Shown here piece by piece: positions 6,568-14,311 of a DNA stretch of 21,772 nt. The stretch's first letter is position 1. Each line of letters begins with the position of its first letter. The DNA is from a virus, in the IMG/VR virus record IMGVR_UViG_3300042549_001209, positions 1 to 21,772 of that record; one strand, written 5' to 3'. The notes under the pieces are model-generated. The model did no database searches and was not told the DNA's origin. It saw nothing but the letters and a program-made list of their open reading frames with translations. Position numbers and translations under genes: made by a program.

Positions 6568-7904
6568 TAGTCTTTAGCTGCAATAATGAAGTCATAATAC
6601 TTTACGTCATGAGTGAGGGCGTGGTCATGTGAACCCCCTCCACCAGTACTTACAGATGTTTTTGTAACATCAGTGCCGCCTTGGTTTACACCGGCATTGG
6701 GCTGCGTCGCATTTGGATTTTGCCCAACATAGTCATGAGTATGCGCTGGCATTTGAGCTGTTGATAAAGTAGTCGCCCCGGTAGCTGTCTGTGCGTTCCA
6801 TGTACTAAAAGCTACAGAACCACCACTTGGAGTAACTGATCCAGTAACAAACCTAAGAATAGAATCGTTGATAGCCGCAGTTGTGTCCTTAGTCCACCCA
6901 GTAGGAGCGGCTGTTTGCTGGAAGCTCATGCGCGTACCAGAAGCAAAGTCAGGTGGGTTAGCCGCTGAAGTCCAAGTAGTACCATTAGAGGTTAATACAT
7001 TACCTGCCGTGCTTGGGGCTACAGCCAGCAATGGGGAAGTTCCGTTACCTATCAACACGCTGTTTAAAGTAAGAGATGATGACCCCGTTCCTCCATCAGC
7101 TACAGCCAAATCAGTGATCCCTGTAATAGTCCCTCCAGTTATTGTGGCGGCTACGGTGGACATTGAGGTTAAGGTTGCTGTGCCAGCAGAAATAGACACC
7201 GAATTTGAGTTCTGAACAGCCATACTACCCAAACCTAATGACGTTCTGACTGTAGCCCCTGATTCAGCTACCCAGTTAGACCCATCTCCAACTATGAAAT
7301 TGCCGTCTGTTTTGGCTAATCCAGATATATCTTGAAGACCAGCATTGTATGCCTGAACATTAGTTCCTATAGCTAGACCAAGACTCGTTCTAGCTGCGCT
7401 GGCACTCGTTGCATTGGTTCCACCAGATGCAATTGGCACTGGACTGGTAAAGGTTAGCGTCCCAATCTCTGCGGATGTGAGGTAATTAAGCTGCTCTATT
7501 ACATCAACTCCATTTACATATAGAAGAACTTTTTTCCCATTAGGAATTGTTATTCCTGTGCCGCCTGATGTCTTTACCCTAATGCTCTGACTCCCGGCTG
7601 TATCATTGTGAACAATATAGGTCTTCTCTATTGTCGGGACTATTAAGTCCCTAGTCGCAGTAAGAGTTGTAGACATATCAGTGTCAACGTACAAGAACAA
7701 GTTTCTTGCGTCCTGACTAGAGTTTGACTCAGTAAGAGTAATTGTCTTATTTGCATCGCTGGTGTACTCAACTACACCGCGACCAACAATAGCCTGTTCC
7801 AAGCCATTCTCAAGATTGCTATTGGTTGTGGTTCCCCAATCATTTACCTGATCGCCGGTAGCCATTAGCTCAATTTTTAGACTTGGCGTGTATGTACTAG
7901 ACAT
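6567..7904 (-). CDS. Tail fibre / receptor-binding protein with a collar-like tip
   Basis: A 445-residue fibre. The N terminus (MSSTYTPSLKIELMATGDQVNDWGTTTNSNLE) is an attachment region I recognise from many phage fibres. Residues about 150-300 are Gly/Thr/Ser-rich shaft sequence (VPIASGGTNATSASAARTSLGL and similar). The C terminus is a collar-type tip: MSFQQTAAPTGWTKDTT, LRFVTG, then AHTHDYVG and GGGGSHDH, whose His pairs resemble the metal-coordinating HxH motifs of T4 short-tail-fibre tips. The tip closely matches that of the longer fibre gene upstream, including at DNA level. The ribosome site AAGGAT precedes the ATG. It is likely trimeric and host-binding. The receptor is unknown. Confidence 0.88.
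   Translation of the reverse strand: MSSTYTPSLKIELMATGDQVNDWGTTTNSNLENGLEQAIVGRGVVEYTSDANKTITLTESNSSQDARNLFLYVDTDMSTTLTATRDLIVPTIEKTYIVHNDTAGSQSIRVKTSGGTGITIPNGKKVLLYVNGVDVIEQLNYLTSAEIGTLTFTSPVPIASGGTNATSASAARTSLGLAIGTNVQAYNAGLQDISGLAKTDGNFIVGDGSNWVAESGATVRTSLGLGSMAVQNSNSVSISAGTATLTSMSTVAATITGGTITGITDLAVADGGTGSSSLTLNSVLIGNGTSPLLAVAPSTAGNVLTSNGTTWTSAANPPDFASGTRMSFQQTAAPTGWTKDTTAAINDSILRFVTGSVTPSGGSVAFSTWNAQTATGATTLSTAQMPAHTHDYVGQNPNATQPNAGVNQGGTDVTKTSVSTGGGGSHDHALTHDVKYYDFIIAAKD
6641..6760 (-). repeat. Fibre-tip DNA duplication, copy in the shorter fibre gene
   Basis: These 120 bases align without gaps to 8494-8613, with 9 mismatches (about 92% identity) by hand alignment. They encode the tip segment from AHTHDYVG to the glycine run. 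The flanking parts of the two genes are clearly more diverged, so this is a local duplication or conversion tract. Confidence 0.9.
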
Positions 7905-7914
7905 TATTTATCCT

Positions 7915-8373
7915 TTATTTCCAGATTTCTGTTGGTGGGGTAGCCCAAACCAAATCGCCAGCAGTTGGGTAAACTGCTATCTTTCTAATCTCGTTACGGT
8001 ATGCTAAAAATTCATCCTGATTAGCTAGGTACGGGTCATTTACAACAGGGTTGGCTATGTCAGGTATGGTAGTCCAGTCGGTATTGGCAAGCAGTTGAGA
8101 TGCAGTGTTTTTATTCTGTTCCGCTGTAGGAGGGACTGGAGGAGGAGGGGGAACCGGGGTATTTGCCACAGTCCAAGCAGCCATTGCGTTATCTGCCCAC
8201 TCAGGCAAAACTGTTATATTTTCGTTAGGTTGGTCAATGTACTCAATCCACCCAACAACATCCTGCCACTGTAAAGCATGTACATTAGGTGGGGTTCCTT
8301 CCCAGACTAGATTTGAGTAAGCCAGCCCATCTTCATATACAGCCCCATCGGAAGGTATAATTGTTAATTTCAT
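7915..8373 (-). CDS. Tail fibre assembly chaperone-like protein
   Basis: A 152-residue protein between two fibre genes. The N-terminal half is a beta-rich domain (MKLTIIPSDGAVYEDGLAY, ALQWQDVVGWIEYID). A proline hinge follows (TPVPPPPPVPP, residues about 92-102). The C-terminal domain has the ASQLLANTDWTTIPDI and FLAYRNEIRKIAVYP pattern of the phage tail assembly chaperone families that sit beside fibre genes and help the fibres fold or trimerise. GGAG lies seven bases before the ATG. Position between two fibres with the same tip suggests that it serves one or both. The family call is from motif memory. Confidence 0.78.
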   Translation of the reverse strand: MKLTIIPSDGAVYEDGLAYSNLVWEGTPPNVHALQWQDVVGWIEYIDQPNENITVLPEWADNAMAAWTVANTPVPPPPPVPPTAEQNKNTASQLLANTDWTTIPDIANPVVNDPYLANQDEFLAYRNEIRKIAVYPTAGDLVWATPPTEIWK

Positions 8374-8395
8374 TTATTTGCTCCAGTTATATTAG

Positions 8396-10942
8396 CTAAT
8401 CTTTTGTTGCAACAATTACGTCAATATATGTCACTGCTAAATTAATTGCTGTGCCTGTAAATGCTCCTGCAGAGTGAGTATGAGACCCACCACCACCAGT
8501 ACTTACAGATGTTTTTGTAACATTACTGCCGCCTTGGTTTGAACCGGCATTGGGCTGCGACGCATTTGGATTATGCCCAACATAGTCATGAGTATGCGCT
8601 GCTATTTGGGCTGTGGTCAGCGTAGTAGCGCCAGAAGCCGCGTTCGTTCCTGCAACAGCTTGACTTGCAAATGCTGTAGTAAACGCTACAGAGCCACCAG
8701 TACTTGCAGTTCCAGTGACAACCCTTAACGCTGAATTATCATTAGTTAGAACCTTGGTCCAGCCAGTAGGAGCCGCTGTTTGCTTAAACACCATTGCAGT
8801 GCCTGCTGCGAAAGCACTGGGAGCGGCAGGAGTTTGCCAAGTTGCTGCCGTTCCACTTGTTGCTATTAAATATTGACCAACAGTAGGGGCGGTTGCAGAA
8901 GATACATTAACTACTGTAGTGGCTGAATTAAGAGCGTTGGTCTTGGAGGCTGTTCCAGTTGTATCCTGATTAAGTGTAGGGAAGTCTGCTGCTACCGCTA
9001 TAGTTAATGCGCCAGTTGCTGTTGTACTCTTTAGTATGCCAGTAGCTAATGCTGAAGTCCCTAGTGAGTAATCAGTGCCACTTGTCCCAGCACTTACAAT
9101 CCCAGACACATTACTGCCCTTCAACATACCTGTTACTGTAGTTGTTAGGGTTATAGCTGGGGTAGTAGTAGCCGTGGCTACTGTGCCAGCAAAGCCGTTG
9201 TTTGATACTACTGATACTGAAGTTACTGTACCTGTAGCCCCCGCAGCATTGCCATTTAACTTCTGTATTGCCTGAAGAATGGTATCTGTAGCCGCTACTG
9301 TCCCTGCCCCTGATGTGTATCCAGTTAAGACCTTACCTATAACCGCTGAGTTGGTTAGTGTGGCTGCATTGCCTACAGAGGTAGCTTCGCCTGTTAGGTT
9401 AGCGTTGGTTGTCACGGTTCCGGCAGTTAGTCCTGCCGCAGTTCCGCTAATGTTAGTGCCTACTAACGCACTTGGAGTGCCTAGATCTGGGGTTACTAGA
9501 ACAGGAGACGTTTCTCTTACAAAGACTCCAGTGCCTGTGCCGGTATATTCAGCAGAGGTAGAGTGGAAATACTCTGTATTAGTTCCGCCTTGTAACCCAG
9601 CCAGATCATTGTGTAGATTAACCAGAGGCGTATTAACGTGGGTATTTCTATCTTCGCCATTGTAGGTAAGCGATATAGTCCTAGTGTGATCTGAAGTAAC
9701 AAAGCCAAGAATACCCATCTTTGTTGCAGCAGTTACTACTGTTGATGGCTGAGTTGTAACCACATCAAACACGGTGTAGTTAGGGGATATAGATGTTATT
9801 TCTGGGGTAGTAATCCCAAACAATTTCTTCCATGCAGTGCCAGCAACTGCTGACTCATTTGTATACCCACTAGGTGTAGTAATAGTTACTACCGTGTCAG
9901 AAGTTCTAGCTGTTATCTGGTATAGACCTTGAGGGGTCTGTAAGTATGATGCAGTTGTATTTGTAGCAGAAGCATCTATCACCGAAGTAGCAAAGGGCGT
10001 TCCTGATGATGCTGTAGCTGTGCGACTTGATCCTGTGCCTGTAGTAGTTACAGTGCCAACGACAAAGGGAGTGGCTGTATATATCTGTCTAGTAATGGTT
10101 GTAACAGAGTTCATAGCAACGCTGTCTACACCAGCCCATATTGTGAAGTCATATATCCCAGCATCAAATATAAGCCTATTCAGAGCAACAGTGATAAAAG
10201 CAGAGAAAAGCACAGTATTGCTAACTGCTGTTCCTGTAATGACCTGCTCTGCTGTTGTTACTGGGATGGACGCAAAGGTAAGAAGAGCTACATCGTTGTT
10301 AGCCCCTGCCGCAGTTATAACTGGAGTGGCGTTATAAAATACAACACCCGTTCCCGCTGAGGCTGGGTTTGGCGCAACATTGGTCCAAGCCGTGCCGTTA
10401 TATCCAAGCAACTGGTTAACCACTGCGGTGCCAATTGATACATCGGATAGATTCTCTAATGGTATTGATATAGCAGCAGAGCCATCAAAAGACACACCTG
10501 CTATGTTCCTTGCTGTGGCTAATACTGTTGCAGCTCCTGCTGTAAGACCTGCTGCAGTGCCAGTTATATTAGTACCTGTAAACGCTACTGGAGTACCCAA
10601 TGCAGTTGCATTGCCTGATGCGTCCAGATTGACTGACTTCTCTGAAGGGTAGGTAACAAATACATCCTTGGTCCCAGCGGCAAATACCAGAGCTGTTGGC
10701 TCTGTTGCTGAACTGTTAGATAGGACTGTAGTACGGGCTAGTGTAGTACCGGAAGACGTATAGGTTCCAATGCCTACTTCCCACTCATTAGTCCCTTGTC
10801 CTGCGATACAGTAATAAGTGGTGTTTCCATCGCCTACTATGGCAAAGGATTGAAATCCAGTTGCAGCCCCAGCAAGCGTGAATGTGCCATTACCTGCGGT
10901 AGTGGAAGTCTCTTTTACTCTGTCAGCTAAGATGAGTGCCAT
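8396..10942 (-). CDS. Long tail fibre protein with a collar-like tip
   Basis: An 848-residue fibre. Residues 1-105 (MALILADRVKETSTTAGNG, YYCIAGQGTNEWEVGIGTY, VFVTYPSEKSV) form an N-terminal module common in phage tail fibres. The shaft carries the unit TNI(S/T)GTAAGLTAG twice (about residues 125 and 495), and a middle region rich in short strands has NTHVNTPLVNLHNDLAGLQGG. The tip (about 720-848) has VFKQTAAPTGWTKVLTNDN, LRVVTG, AHTHDYVGHNP and GGGGSHTH, with His pairs as in metal-binding fibre tips. The tip DNA is nearly the same as in the shorter fibre gene. Weak TAGGGA before the ATG. It is probably the main receptor-binding fibre. Confidence 0.88.
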   Translation of the reverse strand: MALILADRVKETSTTAGNGTFTLAGAATGFQSFAIVGDGNTTYYCIAGQGTNEWEVGIGTYTSSGTTLARTTVLSNSSATEPTALVFAAGTKDVFVTYPSEKSVNLDASGNATALGTPVAFTGTNITGTAAGLTAGAATVLATARNIAGVSFDGSAAISIPLENLSDVSIGTAVVNQLLGYNGTAWTNVAPNPASAGTGVVFYNATPVITAAGANNDVALLTFASIPVTTAEQVITGTAVSNTVLFSAFITVALNRLIFDAGIYDFTIWAGVDSVAMNSVTTITRQIYTATPFVVGTVTTTGTGSSRTATASSGTPFATSVIDASATNTTASYLQTPQGLYQITARTSDTVVTITTPSGYTNESAVAGTAWKKLFGITTPEITSISPNYTVFDVVTTQPSTVVTAATKMGILGFVTSDHTRTISLTYNGEDRNTHVNTPLVNLHNDLAGLQGGTNTEYFHSTSAEYTGTGTGVFVRETSPVLVTPDLGTPSALVGTNISGTAAGLTAGTVTTNANLTGEATSVGNAATLTNSAVIGKVLTGYTSGAGTVAATDTILQAIQKLNGNAAGATGTVTSVSVVSNNGFAGTVATATTTPAITLTTTVTGMLKGSNVSGIVSAGTSGTDYSLGTSALATGILKSTTATGALTIAVAADFPTLNQDTTGTASKTNALNSATTVVNVSSATAPTVGQYLIATSGTAATWQTPAAPSAFAAGTAMVFKQTAAPTGWTKVLTNDNSALRVVTGTASTGGSVAFTTAFASQAVAGTNAASGATTLTTAQIAAHTHDYVGHNPNASQPNAGSNQGGSNVTKTSVSTGGGGSHTHSAGAFTGTAINLAVTYIDVIVATKD
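8494..8613 (-). repeat. Fibre-tip DNA duplication, copy in the longer fibre gene
   Basis: Partner of 6641-6760: 120 bases, ungapped, 9 mismatches. The differences include c/t, g/c, a/g and t/a changes spread over the tract and are not confined to one base, so targeted adenine mutagenesis does not explain them. Confidence 0.9.
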
Positions 10943-10951
10943 ATGTCCCTA

Positions 10952-13114
10952 TTATGGTTGAGTTTTTATCACTTGCCAACCGCCTGTATCTGAAGTATTT
11001 ATTGTACCCCAAGCAGTACTTTCTGAATTATTTATTGTATCCCAAGTAGTAGATTCTGAGGTATCAATTACTTCCCAGAGCAGCCTACTAGCAAGAGAAT
11101 CTGAAGCCGCGGCAGATTCTGCAATTAAAGCTGCAAAAGCAGCGGCAGCGGCTGTGGATGAGGTGGCGCTAATTAGCTCCTGTATGCTCGAATGAAACTC
11201 CGCCATGCTTTCAATGGCATCAGAAGCAGTAGTGCCTTCACTAATAAATCCGTTAAGGTAGGCTAGGGCAGATGCCTCATCTAGAGCTGTAGCATTCTCA
11301 TCCACAGCGCTATTAATCTCAATAATTGCAGCGACTTGATCTTCTGCTGTAGCGTTTTCCTGAATTTCTGAACTGAAGTCTACCCCAGAAATTACTTGCT
11401 CAGATGCCGCTACCTGCTCTGCTATATCAACTTCAAATGTGGCTTGAGCTGCCGTAGCATCAGAAGCAGAGACAGCCTCTATAACCGCCGAGTTCATGTC
11501 CGCTTGAGCAAAGACCTCATCTAGCCCAGTAGCCGACTCATCTATTGCTCCGTTTAAACTCACTGCTGAGAAGACCTGATCTTCTGCTGTGGCGCTCTCT
11601 GCTATATCACAAGCAAATATCTCATCCGCACTCACCTGATCTGCAGCCGTTACTGACTCGGCTATATCTACTATAAAGTCTGCTGTAGCAGCAACAGTGT
11701 CAGTTGCAGTAACCAACTCATCAATGGCACCTACAAAGTCTGCTTGTGCGGTAGCTTGATCCGTAGCAGCTATTGATTCCTCTATAAAGACAACTAGATC
11801 CGCATTAGCCGCAACTGTATCAGCCCCTATAGCAGCCTCATCTATTACCCCATTCAGGCTTACATTTGAATCTACTTGATCCAAAGCAGTAGCGCTCTCA
11901 GCAATGGCTGAAGCAAAGTCTTCGCTTGCGCTTACCTGATCTGCTGCGGTGACGGACTCCTCAATCGTTACAGCAAAGTTTGCCGTGGCAGATACTGCAT
12001 CAGATGCCAATACTTGTTCTGCTATGTTGTTCTCAAATACCGCTTGTGTGAAGACTTGATCTGCTGCTGTGGCAGACTCATCTACATTAGCAAAGGCGTC
12101 TAGGTTAGAAACTACCGCATCAGAAGCTGCGGCAGATTCAGCAACAGCCGAAGTAAAGTCCAGCGTAGAGAATACTTGTTCCGATGCCGTTACAGCTTCC
12201 TGTATTGTTGAGGCAAAGTCTTCGCTAGCAAACACTTGGTCTGATGCCGTAGCCCCCTCGTCAACCGCAGTCTCAAACGTAGCAAGAGCTTCAACTGTAT
12301 CTGCTGCCGTAGCCGCTTCGCTAATGTTATTTTGGAACACAGCAAGGGCAGAGACTTGGTCGCTTGCCGTTGTGGACTCTGCAATGCTTCCGGGTAAACT
12401 GCGAGTTGCGTCTACTTGATCCGCGCCTGTAGCACTCTCTGCAATGGCTGACGCAAAGTCCTCACTTGAACTTACTTGATCTGCTGCCGTAACGCTCTCA
12501 TCAACTGCAGTCTCGAATATAGCGAGAGCCTCGACTGTATCGGTCGCAGTAACTGCCTCATTAATATTATTTAAGAATGTAGCAATGGCAGAGACTTGGT
12601 CTGTGCCAGTAGCGGTTTCTGCAATATCCGAAGCAAACCCAACAACGGATGACACTTGGTCAGATGCGGTAGAGGATTCTTGTATTGATCCAAGTAGCTC
12701 ACGGAGGGCTGATACTTGATCAGAGGCTGTAGCAGCCTCATCTATCGCAGAACTAAGGTCAGTGGATGCCGTTGCTGCATCTGTTGCGGTAACCGACTCA
12801 ATTATGAATACAGAGACGGCAGGACTTGCTGCAATAGAGTCTGACGCAGTAGCAGCTTCATCAATAGAACGGCTTGTGCTTAGATAACCAACTGACTGAG
12901 CGTCAGCAGTAACTGATTCTTGTATGGAAGATATTAGATCAACATGTGCAGATACCGCGTCAGCACAGGTTGTTATTTCTTGAATCTCACGATTTGCAGT
13001 TGCAGCACTTGATACAGTATCAGAAGCAGAAGCAGACTCACTAATTTCAGCGTTGAGAAAGGCTCCTGCTAGTGACGCAAATGGCGCAGCCGCAAATGAT
13101 GAGATTCCAAACAC
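10952..13114 (-). CDS. Giant 20-residue-repeat fibrous protein (33 repeats)
   Basis: A 720-residue acidic protein. Residues 1-22 (MFGISSFAAAPFASLAGAFL) are a hydrophobic, perhaps virion-attaching start. Residues 23-682 are 33 consecutive repeats of exactly 20 residues with no insertion or deletion; a typical unit is AIDEAATASDQVSALRELLG. Conserved places are Ile/Val 2, Glu 4, Thr 7, Ala 8, Asp 10, Val 12 and a hydrophobic residue near 18. The alternating i, i+2 pattern suits a beta-solenoid or trimeric shaft. Residues 683-720 hold three shorter Ser/Thr/Trp units (SESTTWDTINN, SESTAWGTIN, SDTGGWQVI). The start is GTG, one base after the upstream stop; an ATG two bases earlier is in a closed frame. 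It lies just before the fibre genes. A long stalk or appendage role is inferred. Confidence 0.8.
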   Translation of the reverse strand: MFGISSFAAAPFASLAGAFLNAEISESASASDTVSSAATANREIQEITTCADAVSAHVDLISSIQESVTADAQSVGYLSTSRSIDEAATASDSIAASPAVSVFIIESVTATDAATASTDLSSAIDEAATASDQVSALRELLGSIQESSTASDQVSSVVGFASDIAETATGTDQVSAIATFLNNINEAVTATDTVEALAIFETAVDESVTAADQVSSSEDFASAIAESATGADQVDATRSLPGSIAESTTASDQVSALAVFQNNISEAATAADTVEALATFETAVDEGATASDQVFASEDFASTIQEAVTASEQVFSTLDFTSAVAESAAASDAVVSNLDAFANVDESATAADQVFTQAVFENNIAEQVLASDAVSATANFAVTIEESVTAADQVSASEDFASAIAESATALDQVDSNVSLNGVIDEAAIGADTVAANADLVVFIEESIAATDQATAQADFVGAIDELVTATDTVAATADFIVDIAESVTAADQVSADEIFACDIAESATAEDQVFSAVSLNGAIDESATGLDEVFAQADMNSAVIEAVSASDATAAQATFEVDIAEQVAASEQVISGVDFSSEIQENATAEDQVAAIIEINSAVDENATALDEASALAYLNGFISEGTTASDAIESMAEFHSSIQELISATSSTAAAAAFAALIAESAAASDSLASRLLWEVIDTSESTTWDTINNSESTAWGTINTSDTGGWQVIKTQP
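11069..13048 (-). repeat. 33 tandem 60-bp repeats
   Basis: The region is 1980 bases, exactly 33 x 60. Units vary in sequence but keep length. Larger blocks recur: unit pairs 9-10 and 13-14 are alike, as are units 10-11 and 19-20 (the string SEDFAS closes units 10, 14 and 19). This shows block duplication on top of the basic repeat. Confidence 0.92.
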
Positions 13115-13115
13115 A

Positions 13116-13295
13116 TTACGCTTCTGTCAAAGCAGCTTCTGGAAACCAGCGGTTTTGTGAAACGCCGTCAGCATCAGTCCACTCAATATGGTAGAAGAAG
13201 TCTCCATCTTCAGTCATACGGAGAGCTTGTACTGGACCTTGAGGAACAGCCGCTTGAACTTTTACGTTCTGACCCTTAGTGAATTTTGTTGCCAT
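13116..13295 (-). CDS. Small beta-barrel-like protein of 59 residues
   Basis: The protein starts MATKFTKGQNVKVQAAVPQG and continues with LRMTEDGDFFYHIEWTDADG and a closing RWFPEAALTEA. The pattern of KGQxVxV, a central Gly turn, YxIEWxDxDG and WFxExxL is like small SH3-type beta barrels such as the DUF2158/YodC group, though that likeness is weak. It has one of the best ribosome sites in the window (AAGGAGATATAAAA before ATG), which suggests high production. Its stop lies one base before the GTG of the giant repeat protein, so it may also drive translation of that gene. Too short for a usual ORF cut-off. Function unknown. Confidence 0.8.
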   Translation of the reverse strand: MATKFTKGQNVKVQAAVPQGPVQALRMTEDGDFFYHIEWTDADGVSQNRWFPEAALTEA

Positions 13296-13307
13296 TTTTA
13301 TATCTCC

Positions 13308-13883
13308 TTATGCAGCGTCAAGGCTGAATGTGTAAGTAACATTCAAAGTATCACCAGCAACTACAGCACGATCACCGGGGGACTGGAAGTCAGAAGCTGA
13401 GAACAGAATTCCTGATGTACCTGTATCTACTGAAGTTAAGAAAGCACCAGCAACAGTGCCGCCGGGAGCTGTAATAGCAAATGCACTAGGCGATCCTGAG
13501 TTATCAATAACTGAAGGATCGGCAACAGTTGCAGAGCCAAAAGTTACAGCCTTACGGTTGCCAGTGTAGTCTGTGTACTCAGTCCATCCAGCATGTGAAG
13601 CCAAGGTATCTGCTGCAACAATGGTTGCAGGACCGGGACCAGTAATCAGACCTAGATACCAAGCTGCGGTATAGGTAGCTCCAGAGAAGTACTTGTCATT
13701 CATGTCTTGAAGACCTACGTTAACAACCAGATTTGGGTTCTTTTCTTCCCATTTCAGTTTGCCGTCTTTGTCGATACACTGAATTGTAAATACGCCAGCG
13801 CCACCAGCGGCGGAAACTGTCGTCCCACTTAGCAGAACGCTTGCGCCTACTTTATCTACAGAAACTGCTTTATTTGAAATCAT
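13308..13883 (-). CDS. Virion-type beta-rich protein of unknown function
   Basis: A 191-residue protein with a strong AGGAG six bases before the ATG. Residues 30-75 contain FTIQCIDKDGKLKWEEKNPNLVVNVGLQDMNDKYF, followed by WYLGLITGPG and ADTLASHAGWTEYTDYTGNRK. The second half is Gly/Thr/Ser-rich beta sequence. I recognise the KWEEKNPNLVVNVGLQDMNDKYF...SHAGWTE signature from uncharacterised phage structural proteins located between head-tail connectors and tail genes. There is no tape-measure or enzyme motif. A tail or virion-surface component is likely from position. The role is not known. Confidence 0.75.
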   Translation of the reverse strand: MISNKAVSVDKVGASVLLSGTTVSAAGGAGVFTIQCIDKDGKLKWEEKNPNLVVNVGLQDMNDKYFSGATYTAAWYLGLITGPGPATIVAADTLASHAGWTEYTDYTGNRKAVTFGSATVADPSVIDNSGSPSAFAITAPGGTVAGAFLTSVDTGTSGILFSASDFQSPGDRAVVAGDTLNVTYTFSLDAA

Positions 13884-13894
13884 TTGAAACTCCT

Positions 13895-14311
13895 TTATGA
13901 AAGTCTAATAATTGCTGAAGTATTGGAAGCGGCTGGAAATTCTACTTGGAATGTTGTAGTTGAGATCTTGTCCGAACCAAAGTCTAAAACACAAACCGCT
14001 GCACCACCAACCTTATAAATAAGCGCTCCGCGAGCGGTCAATGCACTTGTCCACGAGGTATTGGTGAAGGTGATAAATGCGGTCCCGTCCAGTATGCTCA
14101 AGGTTGGAGACAGGACATTACCACCGGCAGTATACCCAGTCGCTACAACCTCGCCAACGGTTGTATAGGCAGCGGTATCCTGATCAAGAGTTGATGCATT
14201 AGTATACAGCGCTATCTTGAATACGTTTGTTGTGCCAACACCAAAATCAAAGTTCCCATCAAGAACTCCTGATTTGAATACGTCACAGGTAAAGTTTCCA
14301 GTAAATGGCAT
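13895..14311 (-). CDS. Small beta-rich virion-type protein of unknown function
   Basis: A 138-residue protein: MPFTGNFTCDVFKSGVLDGN, then FKIALYTNASTLDQDTAAYT, VVATGYTAGGN and AFITFTNTSWTSALTARGALIYK. The pattern F(K/L)xALYTxxAxL..TxAY...GEV..xGYTxGG is one I know from phage proteins found next to head-tail connector genes; no function has been established as far as I know. Nearly all beta strand, no cysteines in motifs, no membrane segment. It starts on TAATG with the adaptor gene upstream and is followed by a new gene with its own ribosome site. Confidence 0.75.
   Translation of the reverse strand: MPFTGNFTCDVFKSGVLDGNFDFGVGTTNVFKIALYTNASTLDQDTAAYTTVGEVVATGYTAGGNVLSPTLSILDGTAFITFTNTSWTSALTARGALIYKVGGAAVCVLDFGSDKISTTTFQVEFPAASNTSAIIRLS

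Noticed and set aside
6641-8613. Duplicate fibre-tip segment as template and variable repeat of a diversity-generating retroelement
   Set aside because: The nine differences are not limited to adenines, no reverse transcriptase gene is present in the window, and neither copy lies outside a gene.
9279-9665. Plus-strand 128-residue frame within the long fibre gene
   Set aside because: Composition (Val/Pro/Ala) is that of antisense to Thr/Gly/Ala-rich fibre sequence; it lacks a ribosome site and any recognisable motif.
12069-12419. Plus-strand and other-frame open frames inside the 20-residue-repeat gene
   Set aside because: A 60-base repeat is divisible by three, so stop-free frames repeat as well. 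They lack starts with ribosome sites and lie within a strongly supported gene.
11069-13048. Tandem 60-bp repeats as a possible CRISPR array or satellite
   Set aside because: There are no alternating constant repeats and variable spacers; all of the sequence is coding and each unit varies at synonymous and replacement sites.
6567-13114. Tape-measure, tail-tube or sheath gene
   Set aside because: The long proteins here are fibres and a repeat protein with an acidic beta-type unit; none has the long helical pattern of a tape measure. One could still lie outside the window.
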